A stretch of DNA of 64,000 nucleotides from Paenibacillus sp. MAEPY2 (GCF_000499205.1 NZ_AWUK01000006.1:62001-126000), one strand, 5' to 3'; positions 1-9,237 are shown, counted from the first letter of the stretch. The notes: generated by a model not told the origin, from the letters alone. Made by a program: numbers and translations.

Positions 1-1654
1 CTGCACTAACCACATAATAGTAGGTTGTACCATTGATCAGACTTGTGTTGGCATACGATGTTCCGGTCACGCCCGCAGCAACCGTCGTGAATGGACCTGA
101 TGCACTCAACGCCCGCTTCACGTTATAACTGGTCGCACCTGTGGAGGCGGTCCAGCTCAGGGAAACCTGTGCGTTGCCTGCTGTCGCAGACAGTGTTGCC
201 GGAGCTACTGGAGCTGTCGTTCCACCCCCTCCACCATTGCTGGCAGGAAGAACAGGGAATGAGTTTTGCACCAGCATGACGAATTGATCATGGAACCAGT
301 GACCCGACACTGGTGCGTTAGGCAGCGCACCCGTCAATACACCATCACGTGTCGTGAATGTTGGATCACACATCCGGTCGAAGCCTTTTCCTTCGTTATT
401 CGGAATTTCCGAGCTGGAGCCATCAGATTCCCCTGGAGGTTTGACCCATACATAGGCATCCAGATGTGCTGGTCCTGGTGCTGCTTTAGGTGCTTCACCT
501 ATGCCTGCTCCGCTGTTGTTACACCAGTTCCCCCGGTGATCCCGCTTATCCACACGCCCGGAGTTCACGTACGTGTTAATATCACTGCCTGTGGCAGACG
601 TTGGACGGTTAACCCCGCCCCATCCATTGCGGCTGGTATCAATCAGGAAGCCTGTGCTGGCCGGCCAGCCTGCTTGTTCAAATCCGCTATACAGTACAGC
701 AGTGAAATCGGTTTCGTCAAAGTACGGATTCCACTCATAAAACTTGGAGGACTTGATCGGCTGTCCGCCGATGTTCAGATCCGGGTTGGTCAGATTCGGT
801 TCGTTCAGCGGTGTGCTATTCGCTGTATTCGTGATGAACCCGTCTGCGCTACTAAGACCTGCCGTTGTTCTTTGGACAACGTTAGTATAGAGCGAGATTG
901 CACCTGTACGGTTGTTATCCCAACCAAGCCAGCCGGAGTGACCAATATCCAGGTAATTGTACACATTCGGAACGGCATGCAGCTTTTCCAAAGCATATTT
1001 CACGCCAGCTTCATAGATGCCTGTTGAACTTGCCTGCGCACAGGCTGGTGTACTGAGGTTGGTTACCAGATTGGGCAGACTGTCCGGCTCAATGATGGCA
1101 ATGATGCGAATATCCTGATACTTAGGCTCTGCAAAAATATCGGCGATTACATTGATATAATCATTTTTATACGTCTGCAGCGCCGCCTGTGTTAGTGGAA
1201 GTTCACCATTGGACGCAAGCGCATGACAATCCCGGCCCGGCAGGTTGTAGATTACGAATGAAGCGGTAATCGGAGTGCCTGCTTTCTTTTGTGCCAAAGC
1301 GGCATCCAGATGCTGCTCCACACTTTTGCGTCCAGCATTGTCTGTTCCACCATGAATGGCGGCAATACGGTCGATCCAAACTGCCGTTGGATAGGATTTG
1401 ACCGTTTCCATCTTGGCTTTTAACGACGCATCACTGGTGAGAGCAATGGACGTATCCACGAGAGCGTAATAATCCTGGTTTAAATACGCCGTAGCTCCGA
1501 CAAACGGATTATCCACATGTGCTTCAGCCGCCTGACCCACTCCTGGAGCCATGCCTGGGAAAATGCCCGCTGCGAGCAACGTTGCTGCCAGCACTTGTTT
1601 CATACTTTTGCGAAGGACCTTTCCGCCTCTCGATAAGGTTTTCGATTTTGTCAT
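1..1654 (-). CDS. Secreted glycoside hydrolase family 6 cellobiohydrolase/endoglucanase with FN3 domain (3' end off window)
   Basis: Hydrolyses beta-1,4-glucan (cellulose) outside the cell. 551 codons are visible and the frame is still open at base 1. The start at 1654 (MTKSKTLS) has an AAAGGTGG ribosome site about 8-10 nt upstream and opens a signal peptide of roughly 42 residues ending near GVGQAAEA. Both GH6 signatures are present: NLPGRDCHA with the catalytic-region Asp near residue 142, and AIIEPDSLPNL with Asp near 191. The catalytic domain ends around residue 470 and is followed by a Gly-rich linker (SNGGGGGTTAPVAP). A fibronectin type III domain then begins near residue 478 and runs off the edge; family members often carry a carbohydrate-binding module after it. 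Exo versus endo action cannot be decided from the sequence. The family call is firm. Confidence 0.95.
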   Translation of the reverse strand, partial: MTKSKTLSRGGKVLRKSMKQVLAATLLAAGIFPGMAPGVGQAAEAHVDNPFVGATAYLNQDYYALVDTSIALTSDASLKAKMETVKSYPTAVWIDRIAAIHGGTDNAGRKSVEQHLDAALAQKKAGTPITASFVIYNLPGRDCHALASNGELPLTQAALQTYKNDYINVIADIFAEPKYQDIRIIAIIEPDSLPNLVTNLSTPACAQASSTGIYEAGVKYALEKLHAVPNVYNYLDIGHSGWLGWDNNRTGAISLYTNVVQRTTAGLSSADGFITNTANSTPLNEPNLTNPDLNIGGQPIKSSKFYEWNPYFDETDFTAVLYSGFEQAGWPASTGFLIDTSRNGWGGVNRPTSATGSDINTYVNSGRVDKRDHRGNWCNNSGAGIGEAPKAAPGPAHLDAYVWVKPPGESDGSSSEIPNNEGKGFDRMCDPTFTTRDGVLTGALPNAPVSGHWFHDQFVMLVQNSFPVLPASNGGGGGTTAPVAPATLSATAGNAQVSLSWTASTGATSYNVKRALSASGPFTTVAAGVTGTSYANTSLINGTTYYYVVSA

Positions 1655-1951
1655 TAGGGTTCCACCTTTCCTGTGGTTGGATTGGGTGTTTACTCATGTC
1701 TGATCCTCTGTGTCGGCAAGATGCTATGCACGGTAGAGAACATATGGATGAGCTGTTGGAACTTCACCTCCATGAATGCAGTCAAATTGGGACAAGCGTA
1801 GGTCAACAACAATAGAGCCTGAACTGTAACTAGAAACAGAGATTGTGTCTTACACTGAGGTTAAGTGACAAATCAAGGGGGATAACATCTGTAGGTGTGT
1901 GCGGGTGATCTTCGGTGAACGACTTCCAAAGCTTTACTCAAACTCCAATTT

Positions 1952-1965
1952 AGTAAGCGCTTACT
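1952..1965. promoter_or_regulatory. Perfect palindrome AGTAAGCGCTTACT, cre-like operator
   Basis: A 14-bp perfect palindrome matching 12 of 14 positions of the CcpA cre consensus TGWAANCGNTNWCA. It lies inside the predicted GH6 leader about 70 bases after the inferred transcription start, a position typical of roadblock repression. It could serve CcpA or another LacI-family regulator. Confidence 0.5.
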
Positions 1966-2037
1966 TTTAGAGGTTTTAAAAAAAGGCTTACCCTCGATAC
2001 AAACCTCACATCGCGTGTCCACCTCCTTATGAATCTG

Positions 2038-2066
2038 ATTATACTCTATGTAAATATTACTGTAAA
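2038..2066 (-). promoter_or_regulatory. Sigma-A type promoter of the GH6 gene
   Basis: On the minus strand TTTACA (2061-2066), a 17-nt spacer and TATAAT (2038-2043). The -10 is consensus and the -35 matches 4 of 6. Transcription would start near 2031. Confidence 0.6.
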
Positions 2067-2148
2067 TTGAATTTATTAAATATTATTATAATTAATTCCA
2101 TAAATCAGGCAGGAATTTTGAGATGTGCCTGCCCAAGCCATAAGAAAG

Positions 2149-2179
2149 GCTCATCACGGACTTATCCCCCGTAATGAGC
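2149..2179 (-). terminator. Rho-independent terminator after the MacAB-like operon
   Basis: An 11-bp stem, GCTCATTACGG with CCGTGATGAGC on the minus strand (one G-U pair), is followed by a T-rich tail. It lies 33 nt past the membrane-fusion-protein stop codon. Confidence 0.75.
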
Positions 2180-2211
2180 TAATTCACATCGTATATTTTC
2201 ATGCTCTCTTT

Positions 2212-3303
2212 TTATGGAAGCACTACAATATCCCCCGGTTTCAAACCGTTCAGTACTTCAGTCTTGTCATCCGTCTCGATGCCTGTTTGAATCGTCTGCT
2301 GTGCATACTGCCCGTTGCCTTGATCCAGCATTACATATGCCGTATCCTGATCACGCATGACCGCCAGCGTGGGAACCACCGTCGCTTGCTCCTTGCGTAG
2401 CGTTTCAATCTTGCCCTCCAGACTTAATCCACCGATCAACTTGGCGTTTGGCTTCAGATCAATGACAATATCGAATTGGGAAGGCTGCTTGAGATCTGTT
2501 TCCGTTCCCTTTTTGGCAAACTTGGAGATTTTTCTGACCTTTCCGGTTAACGCTACCTCCTTATTGCCCGTCATATGTACGCTTACAGGCATACCAGTTT
2601 GAATTTTGAAAATGTCCTGCTCGCTAATGGTCGCCACAAATTGCAATTTGCCCGTATCTACAATGGTACCCACATACTGACCTTCGCTCACCATACGTGT
2701 CTTGGCCTCCGTATCATTCATCAGAAACACGCCGGATACCGGCGCATACACGGTGGATAAACCGATGACCGCCTTCTTTGCCTGAACTTCCTGCTCTTTC
2801 ACAGCAATGGATTCCTTGTTCATTTCGTTGGTCAGTCGTTTGGTCTCCCGCTCGGCGAAGGCTTTCTTCCGCTCTTCTTCGGTGACCCCTAATGGCTCGG
2901 AACCGTTTCCCTGATTAAGACCAATCTCATTCAATTGAGCTTCCAGCCTCGATTTCTCAATATCTGTCTCCAACTGCTGCACTTCTGTCTGTAATGCTTT
3001 CGAATCAAGCGAGAACATAACGGCTCCCTTGCGAATGGGCTCCCCATTCTCCACATTCCACTGCTTTATTTTCCAGGCAAAAGGAGCGTAAACATCTGTC
3101 TGCTTGGCATAAACCGATTTGCCTTTGACCTGAATTTCCTGCGTGACCGTCTCCTGAGTGACTTCAAATGTGATGGGCTGCGGTGCCTCAATGGGCGCTT
3201 CGGGTACCGGTTTATATTGTTGGTATAGGAAATATCCAACACCCGCGAGCAGTCCGATCATGATGATTCTTTTTATCCATTTGCTTATTGTTGAATTCTT
3301 CAT
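2212..3303 (-). CDS. Membrane-fusion (HlyD/MacA-like) subunit of an ABC exporter
   Basis: Periplasmic-adaptor-type protein of 363 residues. One N-terminal membrane anchor (about residues 8-28) is followed by a barrel-sandwich/coiled-coil region with Glu/Lys-rich helices (about 90-180), then beta-barrel segments (VYAPVSGVFL, GMPVSVHM) and a C-terminal MPD-like part ending LKPGDIVVLP. In Gram-positives such proteins sit outside the membrane and assist MacB-type permeases. The ATG at 3303 (MKNSTISK) is chosen because AAGGGA lies 9 nt upstream; a TTG at 3351 is in frame but its SD abuts the codon. It is the last gene of an ATPase-permease-adaptor operon. Substrate unknown; export of a peptide, lipid or antibiotic is possible. 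Confidence 0.85.
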   Translation of the reverse strand: MKNSTISKWIKRIIMIGLLAGVGYFLYQQYKPVPEAPIEAPQPITFEVTQETVTQEIQVKGKSVYAKQTDVYAPFAWKIKQWNVENGEPIRKGAVMFSLDSKALQTEVQQLETDIEKSRLEAQLNEIGLNQGNGSEPLGVTEEERKKAFAERETKRLTNEMNKESIAVKEQEVQAKKAVIGLSTVYAPVSGVFLMNDTEAKTRMVSEGQYVGTIVDTGKLQFVATISEQDIFKIQTGMPVSVHMTGNKEVALTGKVRKISKFAKKGTETDLKQPSQFDIVIDLKPNAKLIGGLSLEGKIETLRKEQATVVPTLAVMRDQDTAYVMLDQGNGQYAQQTIQTGIETDDKTEVLNGLKPGDIVVLP

Positions 3304-3387
3304 TGCCGTATGTCCCTTCGTTGAATCTGTCTGCTGATTCTGTCTGTTCAATCCTTAAACTTTGCATTCTCTGTATCTCTGCTTCAT

Positions 3388-4758
3388 TTATGCCGATTTG
3401 ATCACCTGTAACGCATTCGTACGTGAGGCACTAATCGCCGGATAGATTCCCGAGAGCACTCCGATTAATACCGCAAACGCTATTCCAGCAGGCAGAGCTG
3501 ACGTCTGAATGACCACTTGGAGAGGTGTGCTTGCCTCCATCGAGATTTGCCCTTGGAGCAGTCCGTTTACCCCCTGGATGGCTCCATAAGCGATGAAGAC
3601 ACCGACAATTCCGCCCAATACGCCAAGTACAGCGGCTTCTGTAATGAACATCTGCCGGATCTGCCACAGATTGGCTCCCAGCACCTTCATGACACCGATC
3701 TGTTTGCGTCGCTGATGCGTGGACATGATCATCGCAACAATAATGGACAGCGAAGCCAGCAGCATGACGAATATTCCAATGCCCATAGCTGCCTTCTGGT
3801 ACATGCCGAGCTGTTCCTTCATCGCCTGCTCCTGATACAGATTGCTGTCTGTCATCAGCGTCAGCTTCTGAATCTGCTCCTGCACCTGTGCCACATACTT
3901 CTTGTCCTCCACCTTCACGAGCGCCGAGTTCAATCGTCCTGCCGCCGCGGCCTGTGCCTGACTGCTCTGGAACTGTTCGGCGAGCATTCGGGCGGTTTCG
4001 AGGGAAACATAAACCTTTTTGTCATACATGGCATTATTCTCACTCATGCCGCCAGGAACTTTCAGCACCCCTGTCACTCGCAAAGGCGAGCTTGTTTTGA
4101 CTTTGGACGCATCATTCATGTCCTGATATTTAAGATTAAACTGTGCCTGAAACAGCTCGGTTTGGGTAGACATCAACGCCATGTATTGCTGTAGAAACTC
4201 GTCATTAAACGAATCCTCCATGAGCTTGGCATTCAGTTCACGTATGACCTCGGCGTCCACAAGTCCGAAAGTTGCACCGTAATTCGCAATAGCGGCTCCG
4301 TTGATCCCCGATGCCCCGCCTTTGTCAAAACGGTAGCCAAAACGGCTTAATGTCCCAAGCTCTGTACCGATGACTTCCACATTGGAGCTCTTGCCTTCCA
4401 GCGTTGCCATCTCCAGCATGTCCAGCTTCAGCATCGGAGCAACGGCGACGACATGCGGAAGACTGGCGATAATATCGATTTTTCGAGCTGTCAGTGCTCC
4501 GCGTTCAAAGGTAGACGTTTGCCCACTGCTCCCGCTCCCACCCGAGTTGATGCCTTCATTCGGAGATACCGTAATCTCATCCATTTTGTAATTCTCGTTT
4601 AACGTTTTCTCACCATAGACCTGTACCGACTGCCCCACACTTAATGCGATAATCATGGCGGCACATCCGATGGACAGACCGATCATGCACAGTAAGGTAA
4701 CCACCTTCCTGCGTACAATCTGTCCCCATGACATTCGCAACACATCCAGAATTCTCAC
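3388..4758 (-). CDS. MacB/FtsX-family ABC transporter permease
   Basis: 456-residue permease of the MacB type. It has one N-terminal transmembrane helix (about 22-45), a large extracytoplasmic MacB core domain, and three C-terminal helices within about the last 140 residues (GIGIFVMLLASLSIIVAMIM, VLGVLGGIVGVFIAYG, AGIAFAVLIGVLSGIYPA). The C-terminal PAISASRTNALQVIKSA motif is typical of the family. The start is placed at GTG 4758: AAGGAG lies 7 nt upstream, and GTGA overlaps the ATPase stop by 4 nt, implying translational coupling. A longer in-frame version beginning at 4809 has no such support. The extracellular domain contains a Ser/Gly-rich loop (NSGGSGSSGQTS). Confidence 0.9.
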   Translation of the reverse strand: MRILDVLRMSWGQIVRRKVVTLLCMIGLSIGCAAMIIALSVGQSVQVYGEKTLNENYKMDEITVSPNEGINSGGSGSSGQTSTFERGALTARKIDIIASLPHVVAVAPMLKLDMLEMATLEGKSSNVEVIGTELGTLSRFGYRFDKGGASGINGAAIANYGATFGLVDAEVIRELNAKLMEDSFNDEFLQQYMALMSTQTELFQAQFNLKYQDMNDASKVKTSSPLRVTGVLKVPGGMSENNAMYDKKVYVSLETARMLAEQFQSSQAQAAAAGRLNSALVKVEDKKYVAQVQEQIQKLTLMTDSNLYQEQAMKEQLGMYQKAAMGIGIFVMLLASLSIIVAMIMSTHQRRKQIGVMKVLGANLWQIRQMFITEAAVLGVLGGIVGVFIAYGAIQGVNGLLQGQISMEASTPLQVVIQTSALPAGIAFAVLIGVLSGIYPAISASRTNALQVIKSA

Positions 4759-5459
4759 AACCGCTCTCCTTGCTCTACTGCCTTGGACTGGCCACTCTTC
4801 ACCAAGCATCCGTCCTGCAATGTAATGACAACCTGCATTTGCTCCGCAACTTCCGCCTCATGCGTAACAATGACAAATGTCGTATCCATCTCCCGATTCA
4901 GCTGTTGCAAAATGGAAATGATCTCTTCCTCCGTGCGCGTATCCAAATTCCCGGTAGGCTCGTCTGCAAATATGACGGACGGCTCCGTAATAAGTGAACG
5001 TGCAATGCTGACGCGCTGCTGCTGTCCTCCCGATAGCTGGGAAGGGAATAATTCGGACTTGCCGACAAGGCCTACCTGTTCCAACAGGTGCATCGCCTTT
5101 TGTTTACGTCGTGATGGGCGAATGCCCTGAAATACGAGCGGCAGCTCCACATTTTCCCGAATCGTCAGGTTCGCCAGCAGCTCATACGCCTGAAAAATAA
5201 AGCCAATATGTGTCCGGCGGAATTCAGCCAACCGGTTCTCACTCATACGCACAATATCCTGATCCGCAATGAGGATCTTGCCAGTGTCCGGCTTCATCAG
5301 ACCTGCCATTAAGTGCAGTAACGTCGATTTGCCTGAACCGGAGCTTCCCAGCAGTGCAACCATCTCGCCCTTGCCCACGGATATGTTAATGTCCTGCAAT
5401 ACGGGAACGATCCCTTGTGCATTGCGGAACGTGTGTGACACCTGTTCTACTCGCAGCAT
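4755..5459 (-). CDS. ABC transporter ATP-binding protein (MacB/LolD type)
   Basis: 234-residue ATPase energising the downstream permease. Walker A GSSGSGKST lies at about residues 38-46, the signature [13 protein letters not shown] near 140, and Walker B VIFADEPTGNLDT near 160, followed by the H-loop VTHE. The GNLDT D-loop and overall length are usual for the LolD/MacB/SalX group. It is the first gene of a three-gene operon, coupled by a 4-nt overlap to the permease. The upstream two-component operon points the same way and a weak terminator separates them, so the sensor may control the exporter; this is inferred from position only. Confidence 0.93.
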   Translation of the reverse strand: MLRVEQVSHTFRNAQGIVPVLQDINISVGKGEMVALLGSSGSGKSTLLHLMAGLMKPDTGKILIADQDIVRMSENRLAEFRRTHIGFIFQAYELLANLTIRENVELPLVFQGIRPSRRKQKAMHLLEQVGLVGKSELFPSQLSGGQQQRVSIARSLITEPSVIFADEPTGNLDTRTEEEIISILQQLNREMDTTFVIVTHEAEVAEQMQVVITLQDGCLVKSGQSKAVEQGERL

Positions 5460-5624
5460 GAATCTGGCTTCCTCTCATCGATGTAATAGAGGTAATTATA
5501 GCCATCAGATGTATCGGTCCAATCTGGACTTGTATCCAATTTGTAAAATCATCCTTTTCACCATTGGATCGAGATGCGATTGAAATGCCCTCTTTGGATT
5601 TATGCAAAATACTCGAATCACAAA

Positions 5625-5647
5625 AAGGACCTATGGGTTGAGTCCTT
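5625..5647 (-). terminator. Weak terminator between the two-component and exporter operons
   Basis: On the minus strand AAGGAC pairs with GTCCTT around an 11-nt loop, followed by TTTG. The 6-bp stem is short, so some read-through into the ABC operon is plausible. Confidence 0.45.
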
Positions 5648-5703
5648 GCGCAGCGACTTCATTCCATAAGACCCTAATGTCTGAGCGTTCCATATTTACG
5701 GTT

Positions 5704-6861
5704 TTACCAAGCTCTGAAGCTAAATCGGTATAACTCGCTTTTTTCCATGGAGCTCCCAACAACAAAGAGATTGCTGTCATTCCATTTCAACTTGATAAAG
5801 TAATCGATATTCCGGTAGATAATCGTATCGGACCCCAGCTTGCGATCATTCAGATAGGCAATGTGCACCTCATTCTTCTGTCCTTCAAGTGTCAGAAAAT
5901 AAGCAATGCGGGACTCCTCTTCATCCAGATCGAAGCTCCAGATGGGCCCTTTGACCAGCAGTTCAAACTTCTTGGTATCCGCTCGGTACCTGTACAATCC
6001 CTGTTCGTTATTCATCATACCTTGAATCAGCATATCCCCATTCTTCAATACTTTGAACTGCTGTATATCCTGGGCAGGGGGGTATGCGGTAATATCATTT
6101 TTGTCGTTAAGAGAGAAGCTATAAACTGCGTAATTTTCTTTCAGTTTGACCAGCACATACACCTTGGTCAGATCCCGACTGATCTCATACGAATCCAGCA
6201 TGATTAGGGTATCATCCTGACTTGAAATGTTGCTTTTCTGTGCAACCATGGCAACTAACTCATCATAACTGTACAATTCGCGTTTCTTTCCTGTATTCAG
6301 ATCCACCATGTTGAATACCAGGTCATCATATCCGATGTAGGATTCATCGCCAACAAAGACGCGTGAATAGGAGTTATCATTCTTCAACTTGTGATGTTCT
6401 CCAGTTTTCAAATCATATTTATAGGTTGTCTTCTGCGCCTGAGTCGATCGATACTGGGAATAGATCAGCTTGTTCTGATCCGGACTCAGAGTAATGCCAT
6501 ACTCTGTATTCGTAGCGATGTCTTTCAACCGATTATCATCCATATGCAGCTGTGAGAGCTTAATCCCGGTATAGGAACGATCCGGCCGATTCAATATCAC
6601 CGTGTTGGGATCAGCTACCTCAAAATCATAGATGGCAAAGTCATTGGGCAGCTTGGTAGCCGACTCAATCTGAATCGTGCTGCTCGGCGGTGGGGTCAAG
6701 CTACTGTTGAACTGTTTATCCGGCAGAATAACGGTTCTGGGCTTCGCATGTCCAATGCTGAAGAGACTGCCAATTCCAAAGATGCCTCCGACAAATACAA
6801 TTAGCAAACCGGATAACATAAGCATATCGCGATGTCTGCTCCAAAATCCTAGTTTCTTCAT
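5704..6861 (-). CDS. Membrane-anchored TolB/WD40-like propeller protein, third gene of a two-component operon
   Basis: 385 residues. One N-terminal transmembrane segment (about 12-35, LMLSGLLIVFVGGIFGIGSL) is followed by an extracytoplasmic domain of repeated beta-strand units such as TGIKLSQLHMDDN, YGITLSPDQNKLIYSQ and IAYFLTLEGQKN, resembling TolB-type propeller blades. The start at 6861 forms an ATGA overlap with the kinase stop; an ATG three codons upstream (6870) is possible, but GGGGA abuts it. Its tight coupling to the kinase suggests an accessory sensing or cell-envelope role. No enzyme motif is seen. The family assignment is tentative; the coding call is firm. Confidence 0.75.
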   Translation of the reverse strand: MKKLGFWSRHRDMLMLSGLLIVFVGGIFGIGSLFSIGHAKPRTVILPDKQFNSSLTPPPSSTIQIESATKLPNDFAIYDFEVADPNTVILNRPDRSYTGIKLSQLHMDDNRLKDIATNTEYGITLSPDQNKLIYSQYRSTQAQKTTYKYDLKTGEHHKLKNDNSYSRVFVGDESYIGYDDLVFNMVDLNTGKKRELYSYDELVAMVAQKSNISSQDDTLIMLDSYEISRDLTKVYVLVKLKENYAVYSFSLNDKNDITAYPPAQDIQQFKVLKNGDMLIQGMMNNEQGLYRYRADTKKFELLVKGPIWSFDLDEEESRIAYFLTLEGQKNEVHIAYLNDRKLGSDTIIYRNIDYFIKLKWNDSNLFVVGSSMEKSELYRFSFRAW

Positions 6862-8321
6862 ACGTCCCATTCCCCAGGCAGACTGATATTCACCTGTGTT
6901 CCCTTGTTCAATATACTCTTCATTTCCACTGTTCCCCCATGCTGCTCTACCGTGTTTTTCACAATGGACAAGCCCAGTCCTGCGCTTCCCCTCTCAGTCC
7001 TGTTCATCCCGTTATCCCGGTAAAAGGGTTCAAATACATGCTTCAAAGCTTCTTCCGGGATGCCTTCTCCTTCATCGCGAATCAGTATGGCTACCGAATC
7101 CCCCAGTCGAAACGATTGGACTTGAATGATGGAATTCACATTCCCGTATTTGACGGAGTTATCCAGTACATTCAGGAAGACTTCTTTGAGCTTGTTCCAA
7201 TCTCCCTGAACATACAGCGTTTCTTCCAGCTCATAACGAATACCGATATTGTACTTGCCCGCCTTAATGGACATGTCTTCACAAGCTTCCCGAATAATAT
7301 TCGATACATTCACCCGCTCAAAGCGATAGGTCTGAATCGGTGTGGACGATACAGTCACTTCCAGGATATCGGCAACCATGACGTTGAGGCGCTGGCTCTC
7401 ATTGATAATATATTTTAACCCTTTCTCGAAGAATGCCTGATCCGTAAAGCCATTATCCCGCAAAATCTGGGCATACCCGAGTATCGTAGTCAGCGGTGTC
7501 TTTAATTCATGGGTCACATTGTCAAAAAAAACCTTGTTGCGTGCCTGCAAGTGCTTGACCTCATCCCGTTCTCTCTCAATCACATCAATCTGCTCCCTTA
7601 CCCGATCAATCATGACCGTAAAGCTGGAAGCCAGCTCTCCAATCTCATCCTTCGTTGAGATGTGGATGTCTGCATTCAGGCTGCCTTGTGCAACTTCGGC
7701 TGAACGTTTCGTCAGCACACGAATGGGCTTCGTAATCTGGCGTGATATAAAGACAGAGCCAATGAAAACAAACACAAAAATGACGGCTGCAAAGCCCTTG
7801 ATAGTGTTCTGAAAACGCAGATGCCGTTTGAACAGATCCGTATAATCCCTTTCCAGCTGGATGATGCCAAGAATGCTCCCCTCCGACAGCACAGGGAAAG
7901 ACAGATTCCCTGTTACTCTGCCCTTATCCACCACTGTTGTATAAGCAATCTTTGACTTCATGGCAGCCTGTAGGTCAGAGGTTTTGGCAGCACCCGGCTT
8001 CGCCTCCGCACCCACGGTACTAAACGGTGTAGCATCAGATCGATAGACTATAACCTTGCCACCTACAGCGGAACCGATCTGTTCTGCGAGGTCACGATTC
8101 CCTGTTCCCAGGGAGTCCTCACTAATCCGTTTGTTATGAATCAGGAAGTATTGATTGAGCGCGATATCCAGATTTTTTTTGGATTGTACCATGTCCTCTT
8201 GCACTTCCCTGTACATGTTCTCCTCACCCACTTTATTCGAAATAATGAGCAAGGCCGAAAAACCGATAAATACGATGACCGAGAAGAGAACGACCATCTT
8301 AAACTGGATCGTCCACTTCAT
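6858..8321 (-). CDS. Sensor histidine kinase with extracytoplasmic domain and HAMP
   Basis: 487 residues. Transmembrane helices lie at about 9-28 and 176-193, bounding an extracellular sensor region of about 145 residues that contains PVLSEGSILGIIQLERD, a Cache-like pattern. HAMP follows (about 194-246). The HisKA motif NVTHELKTPLTTI has its phosphoacceptor at His271, and the HATPase boxes are NVLDNSVKYGN, RDEGEGIPEE and GSAGLGLSIVK. It autophosphorylates and passes the phosphate to the upstream-encoded regulator. The ATG overlaps the regulator stop by 4 nt (ATGA), and the stop overlaps the propeller-protein start in the same way. Confidence 0.95.
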   Translation of the reverse strand: MKWTIQFKMVVLFSVIVFIGFSALLIISNKVGEENMYREVQEDMVQSKKNLDIALNQYFLIHNKRISEDSLGTGNRDLAEQIGSAVGGKVIVYRSDATPFSTVGAEAKPGAAKTSDLQAAMKSKIAYTTVVDKGRVTGNLSFPVLSEGSILGIIQLERDYTDLFKRHLRFQNTIKGFAAVIFVFVFIGSVFISRQITKPIRVLTKRSAEVAQGSLNADIHISTKDEIGELASSFTVMIDRVREQIDVIERERDEVKHLQARNKVFFDNVTHELKTPLTTILGYAQILRDNGFTDQAFFEKGLKYIINESQRLNVMVADILEVTVSSTPIQTYRFERVNVSNIIREACEDMSIKAGKYNIGIRYELEETLYVQGDWNKLKEVFLNVLDNSVKYGNVNSIIQVQSFRLGDSVAILIRDEGEGIPEEALKHVFEPFYRDNGMNRTERGSAGLGLSIVKNTVEQHGGTVEMKSILNKGTQVNISLPGEWDV

Positions 8322-9031
8322 GTATGCACCTGAATATTCAGTTTGTACCCCACGCCGAAGACCGTCTCAATAAGTGAAATCCCCTGCTCCCCGCTATCCA
8401 GCTTCTTGCGGATGCGCTGAATATGAATGTCTACCGTCCGGGTATCTCCGGGAAAATCAAATCCCCACACTTTATCCAACAATTCAGACCTCGTATGTAC
8501 CTTCCGGTGATGGTTGACCAGATACAGCAATAAGTCATACTCCTTATTGGTCAGTCCGGCGCGTTCCCCATCCTTCCAGACTTCACGCTCATCCTTGCGA
8601 ATTTCAATGTGTCTGCCAAGCCGTACCACTTCATAGGACTGGTTCTCCAGCGTCTCGCTGATTAGATCAATCCGGCGGAAAATGGCCCGAATGCGTACAA
8701 CCACCTCACGAATGTCGAATGGCTTGGTAATATAATCGTCCGCCCCCAGCTCCATGCCCAGCACCTTGTCCAGCATATCGGACTTCGCCGTAATCATAAT
8801 CACGGGAATCTTGGAATTCACGGAAAGCTGTCTGCATACATCGAACCCGCTCATGTCCGGCAGCATCAGGTCGAGCAGGATCAAATCTGGTCTGGACTCC
8901 CTGAGTAAATCCAGTCCCTCTCTGCCTGTTGCCGCTTCTGTCATCTCAAATCCTTCCTTGCGCAAAGAATAGGATAGGATGTCGCGAATGGACTCTTCGT
9001 CCTCAATAATCAAAATTTGTTTCGGTCTCAT
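8318..9031 (-). CDS. OmpR/PhoB-family response regulator
   Basis: 237 residues. The receiver domain (about 1-120) has the acidic pair near residues 10-12, the phosphorylation site Asp54 in LLDLMLPDM, and the conserved Lys in ITKPFDIRE. The winged-helix effector domain (about 135-235) contains LTNKEYDLLLYLV and the recognition region TRTVDIHIQRIRKKL. It is the first gene of the regulator-kinase-propeller operon. The ATG at 9031 has a GGGAG site about 13 nt upstream, a rather long spacing. It is divergent from an ECF sigma gene 206 nt away. Confidence 0.95.
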   Translation of the reverse strand: MRPKQILIIEDEESIRDILSYSLRKEGFEMTEAATGREGLDLLRESRPDLILLDLMLPDMSGFDVCRQLSVNSKIPVIMITAKSDMLDKVLGMELGADDYITKPFDIREVVVRIRAIFRRIDLISETLENQSYEVVRLGRHIEIRKDEREVWKDGERAGLTNKEYDLLLYLVNHHRKVHTRSELLDKVWGFDFPGDTRTVDIHIQRIRKKLDSGEQGISLIETVFGVGYKLNIQVHT

Positions 9032-9237
9032 GATGAATCTTAATCTCCCTGCTCTATGAATTTCATCTGCCTTATATTTTGTATCTCTGCTCCAGGATTG
9101 AACAGAGGTTCACGGGAAATGTTACAACTCGGATACAAGTCTGGCGTCTTTGGAAACATCATCCCGATATACTTGGAACATTGAGAACAAACCAGATCGG
9201 AAAAGGCCAGATCGGTATCCAAAGGGGAAAACATCAC

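Larger units (their letters stand above)
1655..2148. other. GH6 upstream region and long mRNA leader
   Basis: About 490 bases without a convincing gene. It holds the GH6 promoter (2038-2066), a strong SD-like element AAGGAGGTG (2020-2028, minus strand) followed 8 nt later by an ATG-TGA start-stop (2006-2011), and a perfect 14-bp palindrome (1952-1965). The predicted start of transcription near 2031 leaves a leader of about 375 nt before the GH6 start codon. A 49-codon open frame from a GTG near 2022 also crosses the leader, but its GTG lies inside the SD itself, so I do not call it. Confidence 0.6.

Noticed and set aside
266..1027. 253-codon plus-strand open frame across the GH6 gene
   Set aside because: It is antisense to a clear GH6 coding frame with catalytic motifs, and its composition (Cys, Trp, Arg-rich) is that of a shadow frame.
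1882..2031. 49-codon open frame on the minus strand in the GH6 leader
   Set aside because: Its only start is a GTG inside the SD itself, and the translation shows no recognisable family or conserved pattern.
3517..4194. 225-codon plus-strand frame opposite the MacB-like permease
   Set aside because: Antisense to a gene with strong family features; His/Leu-rich shadow translation with no ribosome site.
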